Positions 59,563 to 64,000 of a DNA stretch of 64,000 bases are shown here, piece by piece. Made by a program: the position numbers and the translations under genes. Position 1 is the stretch's first letter, and each line of letters opens with the position of its first letter. The DNA comes from Pseudarthrobacter sulfonivorans (GTDB taxonomy: Bacteria > Actinomycetota > Actinomycetes > Actinomycetales > Micrococcaceae). The stretch spans positions 1-64,000 of the forward strand of contig NZ_JACXBW010000011.1 in assembly GCF_014712225.1 (NCBI RefSeq), given 5' to 3'. The notes under the pieces were generated by a model. It made no database searches and was not told the origin of the DNA. It saw only the letters and a program-made list of their open reading frames with translations.

Positions 59563-61326
59563 CTACTTCTCGTCCGGTCCGAGGTCCGGCCCGGAGACAA
59601 GGCGAACATCGCGGGTGGTGCTGCCTTGGAGCTCCAGCACAGCCAGGACGTTGCTGCCCGGACGGACGAGCGGCCCCGGAACGTACAGTGTCCGCTGCGG
59701 TCCGCGGCTCCAGTAACGGCCAAGGTTGAAGCCATTCAGATAGGCGTTGCCCTTCGTCCAGCCGTCCAGTCGCAGGTAGCGGTCCTCGGGTCCGTCCGCT
59801 TCGAACGTCGCGAACGACAGGGACGGGCCTGCCACCCCGCCGGCTCCGGCCAGGTCCCGGGCAAGCGCCCCGAGCGGGCCGGCGTCGGCATCCAGGCTAT
59901 CCAGGGACAGTGGTCGGATCCGCCAGTCGCGCAATTCCTCGCCGTCAAGCAGGGCGGGTCCGGTCAATCCCTTGGACTCGCCGATTCGTGGTCCGTAGTT
60001 GACGCGGCCCTGATCTTCCACGAGAACCTGCAGGAGCCCGCCCCGGGGGATCACGATGCTGCGCTCGCCGAGTTCGCGGCTGAGCGTGCCCAGCGGAAGT
60101 CCGTCGAGGAAGAACTGGGCCCGGTCGCGGATTTCGTCAAAGGCAAGGACGCCGCCGCGGCCAAGTGTCCGCTCATAAAGGCATAGACCTCGGTACTGGC
60201 CGGTGACCTCGGAACGCGGCACGGGCCCTGCGACGTCGCAGACAGAACCCAAGGCATCCACCGCGCTGAGCAACGGGACGCCAGAGCGCATGGTGACCAC
60301 AGACTCCGGCCGGACCGGCCGTCCGGCCGGGACCTCGGCTGGAACGGGGAAATGCCTGGCGATGACGTCCCGGAACGCGAAGTACTTGGCTGTCGGGTGC
60401 CCGTCCTCGCTGAGCGGCGCGTCGTAGTCGTACGACGTGATGGTTGGTTCGTAAATGCCCTTGTGGTTGGCGCCGTTTGTAAAACCGAAGTTTGTGCCGC
60501 CGTGGAACATGTAGATATTCACTGACGCCCCGGTGGACAGCAGCGCATCGAGTTCGGCGGCGGATGCAGCGGCGTCGGTGGTGTGGTGGTGGGTGCCCCA
60601 GTTGTCGAACCAGCCGTTCCAAAACTCCGCGCACATCAGCGGCCCCTTCGGCTGCCGCTCGCGGATAAACGCCAGGCGTTCAAGGGAACGCGAACCGAAG
60701 GTTCCGGTTTTGTGCAGCTCCGGCAGCGATCCGTCCTCGATCATGGTGCTGAAAGGCTGGTCGCACGTGAACAGCGGCGTATCCACGCCGTGGCGTTTCA
60801 CCAGATCCACGAGGTGCTGCAGGTACGCCTTGTCGCTGCCGTAGGCGCCGTACTCGTTTTCGATCTGCAGGAGGATGACCGGTCCGCCGTGCGTGACCTG
60901 CCGCTCCACCACGATGGGCAGCAGGGCATCGAAGTAGGAGCCGACGGCGGCGAGGTAGCCGGGTTCGCTGCTGCGGACACCCACGGTGGGGTCGCTGAAC
61001 AGCCATGCCGGCAGCCCGCCGTTGTCCCATTCGGCGCAGATGTACGGTCCCGGCCGGACGATGGCCCGCATGCCTTCCGCCGCTACCAAGTCCAGGAAAC
61101 GGGCCAGGTCCAGGCCGCCGTCGGTATTAAACACGCCAGGTGTCGGCGAGTGCTCGTTCCACGGCACATACGTCTCGATGGTGTTCAGTCCCATGAGCCG
61201 GGCTTTGTGGATCCGGTCTGCCCACAGGTCCGGTTGGACCCGGAAGTAATGGATGGCTCCGGAGAGGATCCGGAAGGGTTCGTCGTTCAGGAGGAAGTCC
61301 TGATCGCCGATTGTGAAGGTATCCAA
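59563..61326 (-). CDS. Beta-galactosidase, glycoside hydrolase family 35
   Basis: This ~587-residue GH35 enzyme has the acid/base Glu158 in LLQIENEYGAYG and the nucleophile Glu234 in MCAEFWNGWFDNWG, in a TIM barrel (~1-330) followed by jelly-roll domains. RILSGAIHYFRV and RPGPYICAEWDNGGLPAWL are family signatures. No signal peptide is seen, so it cleaves galactosides after uptake. The start is taken as the TTG at 61326, because the upstream gene ends at 61346. It is the last gene of an ABC-importer operon. Confidence 0.92.
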   Translation of the reverse strand: MDTFTIGDQDFLLNDEPFRILSGAIHYFRVQPDLWADRIHKARLMGLNTIETYVPWNEHSPTPGVFNTDGGLDLARFLDLVAAEGMRAIVRPGPYICAEWDNGGLPAWLFSDPTVGVRSSEPGYLAAVGSYFDALLPIVVERQVTHGGPVILLQIENEYGAYGSDKAYLQHLVDLVKRHGVDTPLFTCDQPFSTMIEDGSLPELHKTGTFGSRSLERLAFIRERQPKGPLMCAEFWNGWFDNWGTHHHTTDAAASAAELDALLSTGASVNIYMFHGGTNFGFTNGANHKGIYEPTITSYDYDAPLSEDGHPTAKYFAFRDVIARHFPVPAEVPAGRPVRPESVVTMRSGVPLLSAVDALGSVCDVAGPVPRSEVTGQYRGLCLYERTLGRGGVLAFDEIRDRAQFFLDGLPLGTLSRELGERSIVIPRGGLLQVLVEDQGRVNYGPRIGESKGLTGPALLDGEELRDWRIRPLSLDSLDADAGPLGALARDLAGAGGVAGPSLSFATFEADGPEDRYLRLDGWTKGNAYLNGFNLGRYWSRGPQRTLYVPGPLVRPGSNVLAVLELQGSTTRDVRLVSGPDLGPDEK

Positions 61327-61345
61327 AGCGGGTCCTAACAGGAAA

Positions 61346-62056
61346 TTACGCCGGCCGGAGCACAGCATGGAATGCGTACGAAGCGTTGCTCCAGACCACG
61401 AAGAGCAGCGGAGCCGGTGCCAGGGCGACACCCAGGACTGGCTGAAGCAGCGCGGCCGAGACGATGATTCCCAGCAGGATCAGCATGGCCAGGCTCAGGA
61501 ACCAGCGCTGCACCACCAGATAGATCGAGGCCTTGAGGGTGCTTTTCAAGCTGGCATCGGGCAGAAGTACGACGCCGGCAATCGCCGTGACGGCCAGGCT
61601 TACCGTCACGGCGGCCGCTACGATGATCAGCGGCACCAACGCTGCCGCTGCCGGCATAGCCTGGATAATAGCCAGGTCCACGCCCAGGAACAGCAGCATG
61701 GCCACTGCGCCCAAACCGAGCGGTGCGGCCCGCTTGAAACTGCGCTGGTATCCCCGAAGGAAAGCGGCAACCGGCTTGACCGTGCCGCCGTCGTCGTTCA
61801 ATGCGCGGAAGGCTGCGAAGACGCCGGCGAGCGACGGCGCAACGGTGACCGAAAGCGCCAGGAAGAATGGCCACGCGGCCGCGGGGTCGGCCACCAGCGC
61901 GAGGCAGAGCACCAGTGGTGCGTTGGCCACGGCGAGCAGGACGTTCCCGGCCAGGAAGGTGTAAATGAACCCGAAGATGCTCCCGAAGGTTTCAAATCCT
62001 GGCCCCGCCCAACGACGACGCAGCGGCCCTGTTGTATGCTGGCGCACCGTGGTCAT
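61346..62056 (-). CDS. DUF624 (YesL-like) membrane protein
   Basis: This 236-residue integral membrane protein has about five or six helices, starting with FETFGSIFGFIYTFLAGNVLLAVANAPL, and resembles YesL/DUF624 proteins. These are found beside carbohydrate ABC importers in Firmicutes and Actinobacteria. Its ATG overlaps the stop of the MalG-type permease gene by 4 nt (ATGA). A role as accessory component of the importer is inferred from this context only. Confidence 0.82.
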   Translation of the reverse strand: MTTVRQHTTGPLRRRWAGPGFETFGSIFGFIYTFLAGNVLLAVANAPLVLCLALVADPAAAWPFFLALSVTVAPSLAGVFAAFRALNDDGGTVKPVAAFLRGYQRSFKRAAPLGLGAVAMLLFLGVDLAIIQAMPAAAALVPLIIVAAAVTVSLAVTAIAGVVLLPDASLKSTLKASIYLVVQRWFLSLAMLILLGIIVSAALLQPVLGVALAPAPLLFVVWSNASYAFHAVLRPA

Positions 62057-62988
62057 CCTTTCATTCCGCTCGTCGCGATGCCCTGGATGAAGTACCGCTG
62101 GCCGATCAGGAAGATGATCAGGATGGGGATTACCGAGATGACGGAACCGGTCATGATCATGGCGTACTCGGCGTCGAACTGTCCCACGAAGGAGCGCAGG
62201 CCAAGCTGGACCGTCCACAGCCGGTTGCTGGTTAGGTAAATGAACGGGCCCATGTAGTCGTTCCAGGTGTTCACGAACGTCAGCAGCGCCAGGCTGGCGA
62301 GGGCGGGCTTGGACAAGGGCAGGATCACGCGGGCCCAGATGCCATACTCGCTGAGGCCGTCGATACGGGCGGCTTCACAGAGTTCGTCGGGAATGGTCAT
62401 GTAGTACTGGCGCATGAGGAACACACCGAACGCGCCGAACGCCTGCAGCAGGATGAGCGCGTTGAAGCTGTTGGTCAGCCCCAGCTGCTGCATCATGATG
62501 TACTGCGGCACCATGTAGGCCTGCCACGGCACGGCGATGGTGCCGATGTACGCCAGGAACAGCACGTCCCTGCCCGGAAAGCGGACCTTGGCGAAACCGT
62601 AGGCCGCGAGCGAGCCGGTCAGGACCTGCAGGCAGGTGATGATCACCGCGAGGTAGAGCGAGTTCTGCAGGTACCCCATCATCGGGATCCTGGTCCAGAT
62701 GTCCGTGTAGTTGCTCCACAGGAACTCCGAGGGAATCCACTGGATGGGGACTGTGAGGACCTGGTTGTTCTCCTTCAGCGAGGAGGAGAGCATCCAGATG
62801 AACGGGACCAGGAGCGCCACCACCAGTACGGCAAGGACGCCGTAAACCACCACGTCCGTGGTGCGCTTGTTACGTTCGCGCCGGGAACTGCGGTGCGTAC
62901 GACGGCGGTCTTCCGGACTATTTGCCCCGCCCCTCACCGGTACGCCTGGCAGATTAGGGGCCTTGAGGTCTTCCGCGAGGTTGGTCAT
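62053..62988 (-). CDS. Carbohydrate ABC transporter permease, MalG type
   Basis: This 311-residue inner-membrane permease has a cytoplasmic N-terminus of ~45 residues, six helices, and the EAA loop EAARIDGLSEYGIWARVILPLSKPALASL that docks on the ATPase. The C-terminus VGQRYFIQGIATSGMKG is typical of the MalG family. It overlaps the MalF-type gene by 1 nt (TGATG). No ATPase gene is in this operon, so it probably shares a genome-wide MsmK/UgpC-type ATPase. Confidence 0.92.
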   Translation of the reverse strand: MTNLAEDLKAPNLPGVPVRGGANSPEDRRRTHRSSRRERNKRTTDVVVYGVLAVLVVALLVPFIWMLSSSLKENNQVLTVPIQWIPSEFLWSNYTDIWTRIPMMGYLQNSLYLAVIITCLQVLTGSLAAYGFAKVRFPGRDVLFLAYIGTIAVPWQAYMVPQYIMMQQLGLTNSFNALILLQAFGAFGVFLMRQYYMTIPDELCEAARIDGLSEYGIWARVILPLSKPALASLALLTFVNTWNDYMGPFIYLTSNRLWTVQLGLRSFVGQFDAEYAMIMTGSVISVIPILIIFLIGQRYFIQGIATSGMKG

Positions 62989-63926
62989 CAGCGTTCCCTC
63001 CGCTGTTGGAGCTTGAATTGCAGGACGGTGACGGTGAGGACGATCAGGAACAGCACCAGGGAGATCGCCGAGGAGTAGCCGAACTTTCCTTCGCCGATGC
63101 CCTCCTGGTAGATGAGCTGGGACAGCACCGTGGTGGAGCGCCCGGGACCGCCGTTGGTCATGACCACAATTAGGTCAAAGACTTTGAAGCTGGACACGGT
63201 CAGCATCACCACCACAAAGAACGTGGTGGGCCGCAGCGATGGCAGGGTTACGTTCCAGAACCGTTGCCACGGGCTGGCGCCGTCCACCTCCGCCGCTTCG
63301 TAGAGTTCGGTCGGGATGGCCTGGAGCCCGGCTAGGTACAGGATCATGTAGTAGCCCATGTCGCGCCACACGCTGGTGATGATCACGGCAGGCATGGCCC
63401 AGTCGGAGCTGGAGGTCCAGCCGGGCGCCTCGGCGATGCCGATGGCGTGGAGCAGCTGGTTGATCGGTCCGCTGTCCGGGCTGAAGAGCATGTTCCAGAC
63501 GACGGCGACAGCCACCAGCGAGGTGATGTAGGGGAAGAAAATGGCCACCCGGAAGAAGCCGATGCCCTTGAGTTTGCGGTTCAGGAGCAGGGCCAGGACC
63601 AGGGCCAGGGCCATGGTCAGCGGCACGTGCCCCAGGGCGTAGACCATCGTGTTGCGCAGGGCCACCCAGAAGGTGTCGCTCTGCACCATGCGCTGGAAGT
63701 TAGCCAGGCCTACCCAGCGCGGTGCGCTGAATGAGGTCCACTCCATAAAGGAGAGGGCGAAGGCGGCCAGCACCGGGATAAGGGTGAAGGCCAGGAAGCC
63801 CAGGAAGTTCGGCAGGATGAACGTCCAGCCGATCAGCGTGTTGCGCCGCGCCTGCTTCCGGTTGCCCCGGCTGTGGACAGCCGGGGCGGGGGTGCGTGTT
63901 TCCGGCGACAGTGTTTCCGTAGTCAC
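62988..63926 (-). CDS. Carbohydrate ABC transporter permease, MalF/UgpA type
   Basis: This 312-residue permease has six helices and the EAA loop YEAAEVDGASPWQRFWNVTLPSLRPTTFFVVV. It pairs with the MalG-type permease to form the translocation pore for a galactoside or oligosaccharide. The start is a GTG whose bases overlap the stop of the upstream gene (GTGA). The substrate is inferred from the GH35 enzyme in the same operon. Confidence 0.92.
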   Translation of the reverse strand: MTTETLSPETRTPAPAVHSRGNRKQARRNTLIGWTFILPNFLGFLAFTLIPVLAAFALSFMEWTSFSAPRWVGLANFQRMVQSDTFWVALRNTMVYALGHVPLTMALALVLALLLNRKLKGIGFFRVAIFFPYITSLVAVAVVWNMLFSPDSGPINQLLHAIGIAEAPGWTSSSDWAMPAVIITSVWRDMGYYMILYLAGLQAIPTELYEAAEVDGASPWQRFWNVTLPSLRPTTFFVVVMLTVSSFKVFDLIVVMTNGGPGRSTTVLSQLIYQEGIGEGKFGYSSAISLVLFLIVLTVTVLQFKLQQRRER

Positions 63927-64000
63927 TGGCCCAGGACTTCGCTCTTGACGCGTTTGCCCATCTCGGCGATGCCGTCGGCCACGGAGCGCTCGCCCACCAT
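63923..64000 (-). CDS. C-terminal end of an extracellular sugar-binding protein (partial)
   Basis: Only the last 25 codons plus stop are in the window (ending GIAEMGKRVKSEVLGQ). The frame runs off the right edge, so its start is outside. Its place upstream of the two permeases and the overlapping stop/start make the solute-binding protein of the importer the natural assignment. The sequence itself is too short to prove this. Confidence 0.6.
   Translation of the reverse strand: MVGERSVADGIAEMGKRVKSEVLGQ

Overview
The window comes from a high-GC actinobacterium, most likely Arthrobacter or Pseudarthrobacter (Micrococcaceae). The grounds are very high GC at third codon positions, frequent GTG and TTG starts, strong AGGAGG-type ribosome binding sites, Tat/lipoprotein transport proteins, and an extradiol dioxygenase whose ligand positions match the Arthrobacter globiformis/Brevibacterium fuscum homoprotocatechuate enzymes. 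No rRNA, tRNA, transposase, phage gene or CRISPR array was seen.

Region 1 (1-25.4 kb) is catabolic. A sialic-acid/amino-sugar system is present in two blocks. Block one is a NanR-like GntR regulator and nagB (1.2-2.8 kb, plus strand). Block two is nagA, nanE, nanK, nanA, a peptide-type ABC transporter resembling corynebacterial SiaEFGI, and a sialidase (12.5-24.3 kb, minus strand), with a divergent PfkB kinase. Together they cover sialic acid release, uptake, cleavage to ManNAc, phosphorylation, epimerisation to GlcNAc-6-P, deacetylation and deamination to fructose-6-P. Between the two blocks sits a homoprotocatechuate (3,4-dihydroxyphenylacetate) meta-cleavage operon (2.9-9.4 kb): a fused HpaG-type/RraA-type protein, a GntR regulator, CHMS dehydrogenase, ring-cleavage dioxygenase, hydratase and aldolase. 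Next to it are a divergent flavin monooxygenase and an IclR regulator.

Region 2 (25.4-32.1 kb) holds mixed single genes: an aldo/keto reductase, an AlkD-like protein, an orphan sulfonate/nitrate-type binding protein, a phosphoribosyltransferase-hydrolase fusion, a HAD phosphatase and a glycerophosphodiesterase. Region 3 (32.1-45.1 kb) looks like stress and signalling: small acidic disordered proteins, an EAL protein, a GGDEF-EAL protein, a receiver-GAF histidine kinase, a STAS-like protein, DUF6766 and DUF6328 membrane proteins, a YghA-type SDR, a GAF-ANTAR regulator and an SGNH hydrolase.

Region 4 (45-59.5 kb) is mostly housekeeping: a uracil-type permease, RutE-like nitroreductase, phosphoglucomutase, NERD protein, amidase, rhodanese, prephenate dehydratase, lipid kinase, seryl-tRNA synthetase, an AbiEi/DUF559-like protein and a HAD phosphatase. 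Region 5 (59.5-64 kb) is a beta-galactoside operon: a binding protein cut by the window end, two permeases, a DUF624 protein and a GH35 beta-galactosidase.

The most unusual signal is non-coding. A family of about 20-bp repeats (core ACGCTCTCTCACTT) is spaced every 31-32 bp and occurs in three intergenic clusters (11-112, 22523-22602, 47263-47364). The last cluster forms two nested perfect hairpins. A separate ~220-bp imperfect giant inverted repeat lies between nanA and nanK.
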